From: Aquabacterium sp.
GTDB taxonomy: Bacteria; Pseudomonadota; Gammaproteobacteria; Burkholderiales; Burkholderiaceae_C
Direction of reading: 5' to 3'
Length of the DNA stretch: 56,702 nt
Assembly: GCF_014378415.1 (NCBI RefSeq)
Contig: NZ_JACMNS010000088.1
Location: 1-56,702 of the forward strand
The position numbers and the translations under genes were made by a program. The notes beneath the pieces were generated by a model that saw only the letters and a program-made list of their open reading frames with translations, had not been told where the DNA came from and did no database searches. Below, piece by piece: positions 45,280 to 56,702 of this stretch (position 1 is the stretch's first letter; every line of letters begins with the position of its first letter).

Positions 45280-48075
45280 TCAGGGTAATGATTCACGCAT
45301 ATTCAACATGCGGTCAATTTCAGAAAACAGCTGGATCACGTTCAGGGGTTTGGTGAGGTAAACATCAAACCCGGCACGCTGAGCCTTGGCCACATCACTG
45401 GGCATGGCGTTGGCGCTCAGCGCGATGAGCGGAATGTGGCGCGTGGCAGGGTCGCCCTTCAAGCGCCGGCACAACTCAATGCCGTCAATGCCCGGCAAAT
45501 TGATGTCGATCACCGCCAGATCAGGGGGGTTGGCCCTGGCCATCGCCAAGCCTTGTAGCCCATCGTTGGCCACCTCGACACGATAACCTGCCTGCAAAGC
45601 CATCACACCGATGAATAGCTCTACGTTGGACGGATTATCCTCGACATACAGCAATCGGCTTTCGGCCATCACCCCTGGCAAGGCAAGGGAATGGCCATCG
45701 ACCAGGGCCAGCTTCTCGGCCACCCCGGCTGGTGGCGTGGCCGCTTTAAGTTGAACGCGGAACATCGAGCCTTGCCCCGGCGACGACTCCACCGTCAATT
45801 GCCCCCCCATCAGCTCGACCAGCCGGCGCGTGATCACCAGGCCAATGCCCGTGCCCTGGATGATCTCGCCCTCGGCTTCAAAGCGCGTGAAGGGCTGGAA
45901 CAAGCGCTCCAGTTGCTGCGGCGTCAGGCCACGACCCGTGTCACTCACCACCAGCACCACCTGCCCCGGCGCGCCTGGCTCCACGGTGACCGTCACCGTG
46001 CCCTGGTAACGGTTGTACTTGACGCCGTTGGACAGCAGATTGCTCAGTACTTGTTTGAGCCGCTTGCGGTCGGCCAGCACCCATTGGGCCTGGGCTGAAC
46101 TGCTGCGGTCGAGCAGCACCACGTTGCGCTCTTCGGCCGCCGGGCCCACCATCTCCAGCGTCTCCTTGATCACCAGGCCCAGGTCCAGGGATTCCATCGA
46201 GGTGCCCACCGCACCGGCCTCGATGCTGGCCAGGTCCAGCACCTCGTTGATCAGCTCCAGCAGGTGCCAACCAGCCGCTTCGATCTGGCGCACCTTGTGC
46301 AGATCAGCATCGCCCAGCGGCGGCCTGGCCAGGCTCAGCAATTGAGCAAAGCCCAGGATGGCGTTCAGGGGCGTGCGCAACTCGTGGCTCATGCCGGAGA
46401 GGAACTCGGTCTTGGCACGGCTGGCGTGCTCGGCTTCGTCCTTGGCATGCTCAAGCTCAGTGGTGCGCAAGTGCACGCGCCGCTCCAGCTCGTCATTGGC
46501 AGCGCGTAACTCCTGCTCGGCCAGGATGTAACGCGTGACGTCGTTGACGACCGTCATCCCCGCGTAGGGCTCGCCCTCGCCTTCGCGGAACAGCGGTGAC
46601 ACGTTCACCGAGCCCCAGATGCTGGTGCCATCGCTGCGCAGGATGCGAATCAACTCGCCGCGCACGGGCTGGCGGGTTTCCATCATGCGCTGGAAGGGCA
46701 ACTCATTGGGCCCGTACTCGCTGCCATCGGGCCTGAACTGGCGGATGCCGTAGCGCACCGGGTCGCCCGTGGCCGTCACCGCCGTGGCCTGCTCGCGGCT
46801 CACACCATAAAGCGCCAGGGCTGAATCATTGAAGTCGAGCAGCTTGAGGCTGCGCTCGCGCACCACCATGCCTTCGGCCAGGGTATCGATCAGCAAGCGC
46901 AGGTAAGACTCTTTCTCTTTCAGCGACTTGACCTGGGCGCGCACCGCCAGCGCCATGCGGTTGAAGCTTTCCGACAGGCGGCCCAACTCATCGTCACGTC
47001 GCTTGGACAACACGCGCGGGGCATCGCCCGCCTCGATGGCATCGGTGGCCATTTGCAGGTGCCGCAAGGGCCGGCTGATCTGACGCCGCACGATCCACGC
47101 CAACAACAGCAACTCGGCCAACAGCGCCAAGGCGCCCAGCATGACCACGTTGCGGGCGGCGTTGGTGGCCAGTTGGTCCACCACCTGGCGCGGGTACACG
47201 GTGACCGAGTACCAGTTGGGCCCGGCAATGCGGGCGATGCCCAGCACCAAGGCATGGTCACTGGTGTCCCTCACCACGGGCGTGTGGCCCGCCTGCTTTA
47301 CCTGGCGGTAGATTTCGGTCAACACCGGGTCTTGCAGCACATTGAGTTTGAGTTCACCATTCGACGCCTTGATCTTGTCCATCAAGTGTGGGTGCGCGAT
47401 GAGCTCGCCCTTGTCATTGAAGATCAGGCTGTAAACCCCTTCGGTGGTCTGCTGAATGGTGCGGGCAATCAAGGCATCAATGGACACGTCCTGGCCCGCC
47501 AGGCCAACCCACTGGCCAGCCACATCGATCGGCGCAACGACCGAGACCATCCAGGTGCGGGCCTTGTCGTCAAAGTACACATCCGTCCAGGTGCTGACGC
47601 GTTTCGGATTGCGACTCGGTGCGGCATCACGCAAGGGGGGATGGTCGAAATCGTGGGTGTCCTTGTTCACCAGCCGCCCCCAGTTCGCACTGGGCGAGTG
47701 CATGACAAGGCCCTTGCCTTTCAGAGCGATGTAGGCCGAGTTAGCGCGCTCAGGGCGGATGCGGGTCACGCCATCACTGTCCCTTCTGAACCAGGCATTG
47801 AACTCCGCCTGCGGGTCGGCATCACCCTTGGCGTGCAAGCGTTCCAGCCAGGCATCGCGCAAGCGCAGTGTGTTGTCATGCGCGAACTCAAAAGGTTGGG
47901 CCTCCAGCTCAGCACGCGCCGCCAAAACCTGCTGCAGGTTCGTGGCCGTCAATGCCCGCACATCTTTCAGGGTGTCCCGGTAGATGAGGGCCGTCGTCAA
48001 GCCAGTTGCGGCCGCCATCAGCAACCCCACCTGCAGCAACACCCGACTCGAAAGGCTCAAGCTCATCTCTGCCAT
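45280..48075 (-). CDS. Hybrid sensor histidine kinase (Cache-HAMP-PAS-HisKA-HATPase-REC)
   Basis: A 931-residue membrane kinase. One helix lies at about 11-32, followed by a periplasmic dCache-type sensor (40-305, with TWTDVYFDDKARTWMVSVVAPI typical of the fold), a second helix (about 310-329), a HAMP linker (330-382), a PAS domain (about 390-515), a HisKA domain with His564 in [11 protein letters not shown], an ATPase domain (VLSNLLSNGVKYN, SDTGRGL, GTGIGL) and a receiver with Asp857 in LAVIDINLPG. It has no phosphotransfer domain or partner regulator beside it, so its output must be a separate protein. Cache domains usually bind small organic ligands; the ligand here is unknown. Confidence 0.93.
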   Translation of the reverse strand: MAEMSLSLSSRVLLQVGLLMAAATGLTTALIYRDTLKDVRALTATNLQQVLAARAELEAQPFEFAHDNTLRLRDAWLERLHAKGDADPQAEFNAWFRRDSDGVTRIRPERANSAYIALKGKGLVMHSPSANWGRLVNKDTHDFDHPPLRDAAPSRNPKRVSTWTDVYFDDKARTWMVSVVAPIDVAGQWVGLAGQDVSIDALIARTIQQTTEGVYSLIFNDKGELIAHPHLMDKIKASNGELKLNVLQDPVLTEIYRQVKQAGHTPVVRDTSDHALVLGIARIAGPNWYSVTVYPRQVVDQLATNAARNVVMLGALALLAELLLLAWIVRRQISRPLRHLQMATDAIEAGDAPRVLSKRRDDELGRLSESFNRMALAVRAQVKSLKEKESYLRLLIDTLAEGMVVRERSLKLLDFNDSALALYGVSREQATAVTATGDPVRYGIRQFRPDGSEYGPNELPFQRMMETRQPVRGELIRILRSDGTSIWGSVNVSPLFREGEGEPYAGMTVVNDVTRYILAEQELRAANDELERRVHLRTTELEHAKDEAEHASRAKTEFLSGMSHELRTPLNAILGFAQLLSLARPPLGDADLHKVRQIEAAGWHLLELINEVLDLASIEAGAVGTSMESLDLGLVIKETLEMVGPAAEERNVVLLDRSSSAQAQWVLADRKRLKQVLSNLLSNGVKYNRYQGTVTVTVEPGAPGQVVLVVSDTGRGLTPQQLERLFQPFTRFEAEGEIIQGTGIGLVITRRLVELMGGQLTVESSPGQGSMFRVQLKAATPPAGVAEKLALVDGHSLALPGVMAESRLLYVEDNPSNVELFIGVMALQAGYRVEVANDGLQGLAMARANPPDLAVIDINLPGIDGIELCRRLKGDPATRHIPLIALSANAMPSDVAKAQRAGFDVYLTKPLNVIQLFSEIDRMLNMRESLP

Positions 48076-48173
48076 TCTGTTCCATCACGCGCTTTGGGAG
48101 CCGAAAATGTGGCTGGGGAAGACCCTTAAGGTGCATCCGGTCTAGACTCGTCCAACGGAGGCCCCACTTTGCA

Positions 48174-48917
48174 ATGAAGCTCGCGCTGCTGTCAGACTTA
48201 CACGCCAATCGCCAGGCCACGGAAGCCGTGTGGGCGCACGCCCAAGAACAAGGCATTGACCAATTGGCCTTGCTGGGCGACTACGTGGACTACGGCGCAG
48301 ATCCGGTCTGGACCGTTGACTTTGTGCGCGACCAGGTTCGGCAAGGCGCCATTGCCGTGCGTGGCAACCACGATGACGCCATCGACGGCCATGGCAGCGC
48401 CGACCTGGCCGGCCATGTGATGCCCTCGCTGGATTGGACGCGCCAGCAGTTGAGCCAGGATCAGCATGTCTTCCTGACCTGCCTGCCCCTGACCGCCACC
48501 TTGGGCCCTTGCCTGCTGACGCACGCCAATGCACACGATCCCGTCAACTGGGGCTACATCCACAGCCGGGCTGAAGCCACCCGCAGCTTGTTCTCGACCG
48601 ACCAGCGTTTCGTGTTTTGCGGGCACATGCACCAACCCTGCCTGTACAACCTCACCGCCACCGGCAAATCGGGCGAATTCAGCCCCGTGGCGGGCGTGCC
48701 CATCGAGTTGTCGCCCGCACGCCGTTGGCTGGCCATCCCGGGCTCGGTCGGCCAGCCGCGCGATGGCAACCCAGCTGCTTGCTATGCCTTGTTCGACACC
48801 GACAGCGAGACCTTGACCTTTCACCGCGTGCCTTATGACCACGAAGAAGCGGCCAGGCGCATCATCGCGGCGGGCTTGCCGGCACACCATGCCGAAAGGC
48901 TGAAGCATGGCCACTGA
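48174..48917 (+). CDS. Calcineurin-like metallophosphoesterase
   Basis: A 247-residue phosphoesterase with the full metal-binding set: SDLHAN (Asp-x-His), GDYVDYG, RGNHDDA, a His in LTHANAH and GHMHQP. The order and spacing fit the YfcE/PPP-like branch. It ends inside the start of a protein kinase gene (11-base overlap, 48907-48917), so both are made together. A protein phosphatase partner for that kinase is an attractive guess, but a nucleotide phosphodiesterase is equally possible. The ATG at 48174 is where similarity begins; the longer frame crosses the divergent promoter region. Confidence 0.9.
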   Translation: MKLALLSDLHANRQATEAVWAHAQEQGIDQLALLGDYVDYGADPVWTVDFVRDQVRQGAIAVRGNHDDAIDGHGSADLAGHVMPSLDWTRQQLSQDQHVFLTCLPLTATLGPCLLTHANAHDPVNWGYIHSRAEATRSLFSTDQRFVFCGHMHQPCLYNLTATGKSGEFSPVAGVPIELSPARRWLAIPGSVGQPRDGNPAACYALFDTDSETLTFHRVPYDHEEAARRIIAAGLPAHHAERLKHGH

Positions 48918-50328
48918 ACCGACCCGGTTGGAGGCCGGTCAGGTCATCGATGGCTTCCGGCTGGATGAGCGCTTGCACCAGGGTGGCATGGCGCACTTGT
49001 GGTCGGTGACGGCACTGAACGGCCCCACCGACGTGCCGCTGATCATGAAGGTGCCGCGCATCAAGGGTGGCGAAGATCCGGCCACCATCGTGGGCTTTGA
49101 GGTTGAGCGGATGATCATGCCGCGCTTGAGTGGGCCGCATGTGCCGCGCTTCGTGGCGCGGGGCGATTTCACCCGCCAGCCTTACATCGTCATGGAGCGC
49201 ATCGCAGGCGACACCTTGCGGCCGCGTTTGCTGCAAGCGCCTTTGCCGGCGGACGAGATCGCCCGCCTTGGCGCCAGCGTGGCGCATGCCTTGCACGCCC
49301 TGCACTCACAGCACGTGGTGCACCTGGACGTCAAACCCAGCAACATCATGTTCCGCGAATCGGGCGAGGCGGTGCTGGTGGACTTTGGCCTGTCGCGCCA
49401 CGACCAGCTGCCCGATCTGCTGGAAGAAGAGTTCACCTTGCCCATGGGCACCGGGCCCTACATGTCGCCCGAACAAGTGCAGTTTGTGCGCAGCGATCCG
49501 CGCAGTGACCTGTTCGCGCTGGGCGTGATGATGTACCACCTGGCCACCGGCGAGCGGCCCTTTGGCCAGCCCACCACCGTGGTGGGTTTGCGCAAGCGCC
49601 TGTACACCGAGCCCATGCCGCCCCGGGCCTCTCGCCCTGACCTGCCAGCCTGGTTCCAGGAGGTCGTGCTGCATTGCCTGGAGGTCGATCCCGACAACCG
49701 CTATCAGACCGCCGCGCAATTGGCGTTTGATCTTCAGAACCCCGATCAAGTCGCCTTGACCGGCCGCGCCGCGAAGTTGATCAAGGCCGGGCCCATCACC
49801 ACCTTCGGCCGCTGGTTCAAGGCCATGGGTGCCGAACCCAAAGGCGACATCACGGCCACGGCGCAGATCGACCGCAGCCCGATCATCATGGTGGCCATTG
49901 GCCTGAAATCCAGCCCTTTGGAATTGCAGCAAAAGTTGCTGACCACCGTGGGCCGCATCCTGCAGATCGAGCCCAAGGCGCGGCTGGCCTGCGTCAGCAT
50001 CATGAAGACCAACCGCGTCGGCATGGACAAGCTGACCGATGAGGCGGGCAACAGCCTGCACGTGCAGCAACTGGTGGCCATCAAGCATTGGGCGCGGCCT
50101 CTGCAGCAATCTTTGAAGATGGAAGACCAGCGCCTGACCTTCCATGTGCTGGAGGCACCAGACACGGCTGCGGCCATCGTTGAGTTCGCCACGCGCAACC
50201 GGGTCGACCACATCGTGATGGGTGCGCGCGGCAATTCAGCCTTGCGGCGTTACCTGGGCAGCGTGTCGGCCCAGGTGGTGGCCGAGGCGAAATGCTCGGT
50301 CACCGTGGTTCGGGTATTGCCTTTTTAA
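48907..50328 (+). CDS. Serine/threonine protein kinase with C-terminal UspA domain
   Basis: A 473-residue soluble protein. Residues about 15-280 are a Hanks-type kinase: glycine loop LHQGGMAHLW, Lys in LIMKVPR, catalytic loop HLDVKPSNIMF, metal-binding VDFGLSRH, APE-like YMSPEQ, and DLFALGVMMYHLATGERPF. From about 320 to the end is a universal-stress-protein domain closing with HIVMGARGNSALRRYLGSVS and KCSVTVVRVLPF, where the ATP-binding pattern is G-x2-G-x8-GS, one residue shorter than usual. No membrane helix or PASTA repeat is present. Overlap with the phosphoesterase gene suggests a joint signalling role. Confidence 0.93.
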   Translation: MATEPTRLEAGQVIDGFRLDERLHQGGMAHLWSVTALNGPTDVPLIMKVPRIKGGEDPATIVGFEVERMIMPRLSGPHVPRFVARGDFTRQPYIVMERIAGDTLRPRLLQAPLPADEIARLGASVAHALHALHSQHVVHLDVKPSNIMFRESGEAVLVDFGLSRHDQLPDLLEEEFTLPMGTGPYMSPEQVQFVRSDPRSDLFALGVMMYHLATGERPFGQPTTVVGLRKRLYTEPMPPRASRPDLPAWFQEVVLHCLEVDPDNRYQTAAQLAFDLQNPDQVALTGRAAKLIKAGPITTFGRWFKAMGAEPKGDITATAQIDRSPIIMVAIGLKSSPLELQQKLLTTVGRILQIEPKARLACVSIMKTNRVGMDKLTDEAGNSLHVQQLVAIKHWARPLQQSLKMEDQRLTFHVLEAPDTAAAIVEFATRNRVDHIVMGARGNSALRRYLGSVSAQVVAEAKCSVTVVRVLPF

Positions 50329-50336
50329 CTGGCCGG

Positions 50337-52670
<2,334 letters not shown>

Positions 52671-52803
52671 TTTGGTGTGGTCGAAACCAGTCGGTATTTT
52701 TTCATGTCGGACAACGCTGACAAGCAAAGCAGACAAGGCCGATGGCTTGGCATCAGGTTTGAGGTCACAGTAAGCACATCACCACCTTCATTGCGGCACT
52801 GAC

Positions 52804-53025
52804 ATGAACAGCATCAAAATTCTGGCCATCGCCATCATCGCTGCGGGCATCCTGGGCCTCACCTTGGGCAGCTTCAGCTACACCAAAGACACGTCGGCAG
52901 TGAAGCTTGGTCCGCTAGAGCTGAACGTCAAAGAAAAAGAAACGGTCAACATTCCCCTGTGGGCTGGTGTCTGCGCCATTGTGGTGGGTGGTTTGCTGCT
53001 GGTCGGAGGTAGCAGCAAGGTCTGA
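52804..53025 (+). CDS. Small two-helix membrane protein
   Basis: A 73-residue protein with two hydrophobic helices (about residues 4-23 and 51-69). They are joined by a loop FSYTKDTSAVKLGPLELNVK, which has the look of a conserved small inner-membrane family that I know only as hypothetical. It is wedged between parC (divergent, 133 bases) and parE (convergent, 2 bases). Function unknown. Confidence 0.7.
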   Translation: MNSIKILAIAIIAAGILGLTLGSFSYTKDTSAVKLGPLELNVKEKETVNIPLWAGVCAIVVGGLLLVGGSSKV

Positions 53026-53027
53026 GG

Positions 53028-55031
53028 TCAGATGTCGATGTCCACCTCGTCGCCATGCAGCTCCATCAGCTCACGGCGCGAGGCGGCTTCGCCCTTGCCC
53101 ATCAGCTTGTTGAATGACACCTCGGTCAGGTCGAAACCGGGCACGCCATAAGCCACAGGCAGCAAGCGGCGGGTGTCGGGGTTCAAGGTGGTGTCCCACA
53201 ACTGCTCGGCGTTCATCTCGCCCAGGCCCTTGAAACGGCTGATGGACCAGGTGCCTTCGCGGCAACCCTCTTTGCGCAACTTATCAAGGGTGGCCGTCAG
53301 TTCGCCATCATCCAAGGCGTACAACTTGGCGGCGGGCTTCTTGCCTCGCGCGGGGGCATCCACCCGGAACAAAGGCGGGCGCGCGATGTAGATGTGGCCC
53401 GTTTCGATCAGCTTGGGGAAGTGCCTGAAAAACAGCGTCAGCAACAGCACCTGGATGTGCGAGCCGTCCACGTCAGCGTCTGACAGGATGCAGACCTTGC
53501 CATAGCGCAGGCCAGACAGGTCGGGCGAATCGTTGGGGCCGTGTGGATCGACACCAATCGCCACCGAGATGTCGTGGATTTCGTTGTTGGCAAAGAGGCG
53601 GTCGCGCTCGACCTCCCAGGCGTTGAGCACCTTGCCGCGCAAAGGCAGGATGGCCTGAGTCTCTTTGTTGCGGCCCATCTTGGCGCTGCCCCCGGCCGAA
53701 TCGCCTTCCACCAAAAACACTTCATTCAGGTTGAGGTCGCGGCTTTCGCAATCGGTCAGCTTGCCGGGCAGCACGGCCACGCCGGAGCCCTTTCGCTTCT
53801 CGACTTTTTGGCCAGCTTTTTGGCGGGCCTGGGCCTGCTTGATGACCAGCTCGGCCAACTTCTTGCCGTAGTCCACGTGCTGGTTCAGCCACAAATCCAA
53901 GGATGGTTTGACGTAGGTGGTGACCAGGCGCAACGCGTCGCGGCTGTTCAGGCGCTCTTTGGTCTGGCCTTGAAACTGCGGATCGAGCACCTTGGCTGAC
54001 AACACAAAGCTGGCGCGTGAGAACACGTCGTCGGGCATGAGCTTGACGCCTTTGGGCATCAGGCTGTGCATCTCGATGAAGCCCTTGATGGCGTTGAACA
54101 GGCCATCCTTCAAGCCCGCCTCGTGCGTGCCACCGGCCACCGTGGGGATCAGGTTGACGTAGCTCTCGCGCATGGACGCGCCCTCTTCAGTGAAGGCCAC
54201 GCACCAGGCGGCGCCCTCGCCTTCGGCGAAGTTCTCGGTCTCGGCGCCGGTGGCGAACTGCTCGCCTTCAAACAGCGGAATGATCGGGTCGGTGTGCAGG
54301 GCTTGCGTCAGGTAATCGCGCAGGCCGCCTTTGTAGAGCCAGGTCAGCGTCTCGCCGGTTTTTTCGGTGGTCAGCGTGATGGTCACGCCAGGCATCAGCA
54401 CGGCTTTGCTGCGCAAGGCGTGCATCAAGTCGCTGCGCGGCAGGTCAGCGCTTTCAAAGTATTTGGGATCAGGCCAGGCGCGCGCGGTGGTGCCGTTTTT
54501 GCGCTCGCCAGAGGCCAGTGGGCGCACGGTCAAGGGCTCAATCACATCGCCGCCGCTGAAGGCCAGTTGGGCCACCTGCTTGTCGCGGTAAACGGTGACT
54601 TGCAGGCGCGTGGACAGCGCATTGGTCACGCTCACACCCACGCCGTGCAGGCCGCCCGAGAAGCTGTAGGCGCCGCCCGAACCCTTGTCGAACTTGCCAC
54701 CGGCGTGCAGGCGCGTGAACACGATCTCGACCACGGGCACCTGCTCTTCAGGGTGCAAGCCAAAGGGGATGCCCCGGCCATCGTCTTCCACGCTGGCAGA
54801 GCCATCGGTGTGCAGGGTAACGGCGATGCGCTTGCCAAAACCGGCCAGGGCCTCGTCGGCCGCGTTGTCGATCACTTCCTGGATGATGTGCAGCGGGGTG
54901 TCGGTGCGGGTGTACATGCCCGGGCGCGGCTTGACGGGCTCCAGGCCCTTGAGCACGCGGACCGACGACTCGCCGTAACTGGCGCTGGGCTTGGTGGAGG
55001 AAACGGGGACAGGCGTGGGTTTCAATGACAT
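53028..55031 (-). CDS. parE: DNA topoisomerase IV subunit B ParE
   Basis: A 667-residue ParE with GHKL ATPase features EVIDNAADEALAGF and DDGRGIPFG, the GGLHGVGVSVTNALS lid, and the Toprim motifs FLVEGDSAGGSA and SDADVDGSHI. The C-terminal RFKGLGEMNAEQLWDTT is also typical, and the length rules out GyrB. The start at 55031 comes 19 bases after the secreted phosphoesterase gene, so both may share a transcript. Essential partner of ParC. Confidence 0.96.
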   Translation of the reverse strand: MSLKPTPVPVSSTKPSASYGESSVRVLKGLEPVKPRPGMYTRTDTPLHIIQEVIDNAADEALAGFGKRIAVTLHTDGSASVEDDGRGIPFGLHPEEQVPVVEIVFTRLHAGGKFDKGSGGAYSFSGGLHGVGVSVTNALSTRLQVTVYRDKQVAQLAFSGGDVIEPLTVRPLASGERKNGTTARAWPDPKYFESADLPRSDLMHALRSKAVLMPGVTITLTTEKTGETLTWLYKGGLRDYLTQALHTDPIIPLFEGEQFATGAETENFAEGEGAAWCVAFTEEGASMRESYVNLIPTVAGGTHEAGLKDGLFNAIKGFIEMHSLMPKGVKLMPDDVFSRASFVLSAKVLDPQFQGQTKERLNSRDALRLVTTYVKPSLDLWLNQHVDYGKKLAELVIKQAQARQKAGQKVEKRKGSGVAVLPGKLTDCESRDLNLNEVFLVEGDSAGGSAKMGRNKETQAILPLRGKVLNAWEVERDRLFANNEIHDISVAIGVDPHGPNDSPDLSGLRYGKVCILSDADVDGSHIQVLLLTLFFRHFPKLIETGHIYIARPPLFRVDAPARGKKPAAKLYALDDGELTATLDKLRKEGCREGTWSISRFKGLGEMNAEQLWDTTLNPDTRRLLPVAYGVPGFDLTEVSFNKLMGKGEAASRRELMELHGDEVDIDI

Positions 55032-55049
55032 GGGCGCGATTCTACGAAC

Positions 55050-56384
55050 TTAAGGGGCGCGGAAAATTTCGGTGACGGGTTGCAGATTGAGCCACTCTTT
55101 CTCGGCCTCCGAGCCCGAGCCTTCGACAATTTGGTGAAATTCCCGGAAATCGGACTTGAATCGATCCAGGGCGCCGTTCAGCCACAACACGGTGGCCAGC
55201 ACATTGAGGTGGTCCACCCGCCCCGCGAAGTCGCCCGGCTTCACGCCTGCGCCGAAAAACAGGGTCGGGATGCGGCCGGTGCCGGTGATGTAGCCATTGC
55301 CCCGGCTGGTGTCGGTGCTGCCGTCTTCGTCAAACGTGACGATGAGCAGGCTGTTGTGGGCCTTGGCCCAGGCCGCGTAGGCGCCGATGTTCTGGCGCAG
55401 CCAATCGTCGGCCACCTGGGCGCTGTTGCTGTGGGCGTCGTGCTGCTCGTTGGGGACCACGATGGACACGTGGGGCAGCTGGTCGAAAGGCAGCGGCTTG
55501 CCCTTGGCGTCGCGGTCAAAGCCGCGGAAAGATTGCTTGAGCACCGGGTCTTGCGTGGGCATGAAACCCAGGTTGACGCTGACGGGCATCACATGTTGGG
55601 CCAGGTCGCCTTTGTGGCCGCGCGGGCTGGTGGGCGCCAACTGGTCCGTCCAATTGACGGTGGGGTTGTGCTTGCGGCGGTAGAAATCGGTCAGGGCCTG
55701 GGTGCTGGAGCAAGCGGTCAGGCTGCTGTCGGTGCCGCAGTTCCAGCTGGGGTATGGCAGAGATTCGCTGAAGCTGGCGAACGTGCGGCCGGATTGCAGC
55801 AAGGCGGCGCCCAGGTTGGGCGATGTGAGGGGCAGCCAGACGCTGGGCAGGTTGGCGTTGCCGACGCCGATGTGGGTATCGCGCGGGGCGGGCAGCAAGC
55901 GGCCCTGGCGGTCGTAGGCGGCCTGGCCGGTGTAGGGCGAGCGCGTGTCTTCGAACCAGGCGGGCAGGACGCCCTGGTGGTGGCCTGAGAACAGGAAGAG
56001 GTAGTTGGGCTGGCTGGGGCGCGTGGGCAGGCCCGAGCCATAGGGGGTTTGCGTGAAATGGGCGTTGGTGAAGCGGGCGCCCTGGCTGGCCAACTCGTTG
56101 AGGTAGCGCCAGTTCGAGGTTTTGGAGAACACCGGCGCATCGGCCCTTTTGAGCTGGGCTTCGGTGGCCTCGAAGGCGGAGAGGTTTTCGAGGATGACGA
56201 AGACGGTGTGGTCGGGGCGCCAGGCTGGGAGGGGCTCGGTGGGCGTTGGTGCGGGATCGGCTTTGGCGGGGGGGTTGCGGAGGGCGGTGGCCAGTGCGGA
56301 CAGGGGACCGGTGCTGAGCAAAGTGGCGAGGAGGCGGCGCAGGGTGGTGCGGCGAGTGATGGCGACGGGGCGGCGGGGCTTCAT
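55050..56384 (-). CDS. Secreted phosphoesterase (acid phosphatase / phospholipase C-like family)
   Basis: A 444-residue protein of the phosphoesterase family that includes acid phosphatase AcpA and phospholipase C. The start has a twin-arginine-like export signal (ITRRTTLRRLL, then a hydrophobic stretch to about residue 32), though the motif is not a strict RRxFLK. Recognisable family parts are HTVFVILENLSAFEAT (with Glu for the metal site), FLFSGHHQGVLPAW, HVSIVVPNEQHDAHSN and LLIVTFDEDGSTD near the C-terminus, which carries metal ligands. It probably hydrolyses phosphomonoesters or phospholipids in the periplasm. The ATG at 56384 is chosen because the longer frame to 56489 would place 35 residues before the signal. 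Confidence 0.88.
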   Translation of the reverse strand: MKPRRPVAITRRTTLRRLLATLLSTGPLSALATALRNPPAKADPAPTPTEPLPAWRPDHTVFVILENLSAFEATEAQLKRADAPVFSKTSNWRYLNELASQGARFTNAHFTQTPYGSGLPTRPSQPNYLFLFSGHHQGVLPAWFEDTRSPYTGQAAYDRQGRLLPAPRDTHIGVGNANLPSVWLPLTSPNLGAALLQSGRTFASFSESLPYPSWNCGTDSSLTACSSTQALTDFYRRKHNPTVNWTDQLAPTSPRGHKGDLAQHVMPVSVNLGFMPTQDPVLKQSFRGFDRDAKGKPLPFDQLPHVSIVVPNEQHDAHSNSAQVADDWLRQNIGAYAAWAKAHNSLLIVTFDEDGSTDTSRGNGYITGTGRIPTLFFGAGVKPGDFAGRVDHLNVLATVLWLNGALDRFKSDFREFHQIVEGSGSEAEKEWLNLQPVTEIFRAP

Positions 56385-56702
56385 GAGGGCGTAGGTTAGC
56401 CGACGGGTGGGTTGAGGCGGCGGGGGTGAACCCGCTCGACGGCCCATGCTGCGGTGGCGAGTTGGTCGCCAGGCCTCGGCGCCCGGCATCCAGCTTGGTC
56501 AAAAGCCCGGCCTCTGCGCAGCGGGTGTTCAAGCCGCAGGGCTGCAGTCGAAACCAGAGGCGCAGCCCCACCGCCGCGCAGATCTGGCGCAGGCATCCAC
56601 GGTTGCTGGCCCGCTCGGGTGGCACCAGCCCCAGTGCCCGGCACACCGTGTCCGCAGACGATGTGTGCTGGGCCGATGTCATCTTCGCCATGGAAGACAA
56701 GC
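56385..56702. other. Right-edge stretch without a supported gene
   Basis: Open frames run through this segment on the minus strand, but I recognise no family in any of them, and two overlap the secreted phosphoesterase gene out of frame. It may hold the promoter of that gene or the end of a gene continuing beyond the window. Confidence 0.35.

Noticed and set aside
55516-56700. Minus-strand frame of 394 residues overlapping the secreted phosphoesterase
   Set aside because: It is rich in Arg, Pro and His as expected for an out-of-frame reading of GC-rich coding DNA, and it overlaps a gene with clear family motifs.

Overview
GC-rich bacterial chromosome, almost wall-to-wall coding. The gene set (ParC/ParE as a pair, urease with a HupE/UreJ-type permease, EutBC without a microcompartment, a MalQ-TreY fusion, a FabR/DesT-type regulator beside a desaturase pair, an H-NS-like protein and a large KatE) points to a betaproteobacterium of the order Burkholderiales, most like the Comamonadaceae. 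This is inferred from gene content; species cannot be read from the window.

Region by region. (1) 1-1.8 kb is an accessory edge. It holds the tail of an IS481-family transposase, then a 3' fragment of a tRNA-Asn gene with its terminator, which I read as the attachment-site end of an integrated element lying to the left. A two-gene unit (YjdM/PhnA-like zinc ribbon plus a 94-aa unknown) follows, flanked by two near-identical palindromes. (2) 1.8-8.1 kb, minus strand: a FapA/DUF342 protein, then a two-component pair whose kinase is an NCS1-type permease fused through a ten-cysteine segment to a hybrid histidine kinase. It diverges from ureA. (3) 8.1-17.2 kb: a urease cluster, ureA-hupE/ureJ-ureB-ureC, then ureE-ureF-ureG. 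It is interrupted by a ferric-iron ABC transporter whose three genes point in different directions, with a Fur-like site between fbpA and ureE. No ureD is present in the window. A tRNA-Arg(CCU) abuts ureG. (4) 17.2-20.8 kb: ethanolamine ammonia-lyase (eutBC) and a Na+/H+ antiporter. (5) 20.8-35.1 kb, minus strand: a divergent class A penicillin-binding protein, then a glycogen/trehalose operon transcribed glgC-glgX-treZ-malQ/treY-glgA, with tight or ATGA-overlapping joints. glgC has lost an internal block and glgA is a pseudogene (two internal deletions and an in-frame TGA), while the debranching and trehalose-forming genes look intact. (6) 35.1-41.1 kb: an MFS transporter remnant, small proteins, an acyltransferase, catalase KatE and an orphan ParA-like ATPase. 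(7) 41.2-44.2 kb: a TetR regulator divergent from a ferredoxin-type reductase and a membrane fatty-acid desaturase, a DesT-DesC-DesB-like aerobic unsaturation module. (8) 44.3-56.7 kb: small proteins, an H-NS-like protein, a second hybrid histidine kinase, an overlapping phosphoesterase/protein-kinase pair, parC and parE around a small membrane protein, and a secreted phosphoesterase.

Physiologically, the left half concerns nitrogen from small compounds (urea, ethanolamine) with metal supply. The centre concerns alpha-glucan and trehalose, with the ADP-glucose branch apparently decaying. The right half is housekeeping and signalling. The items I would look at first are the permease-kinase beside urease and the selective decay of glgC and glgA inside an otherwise intact operon.
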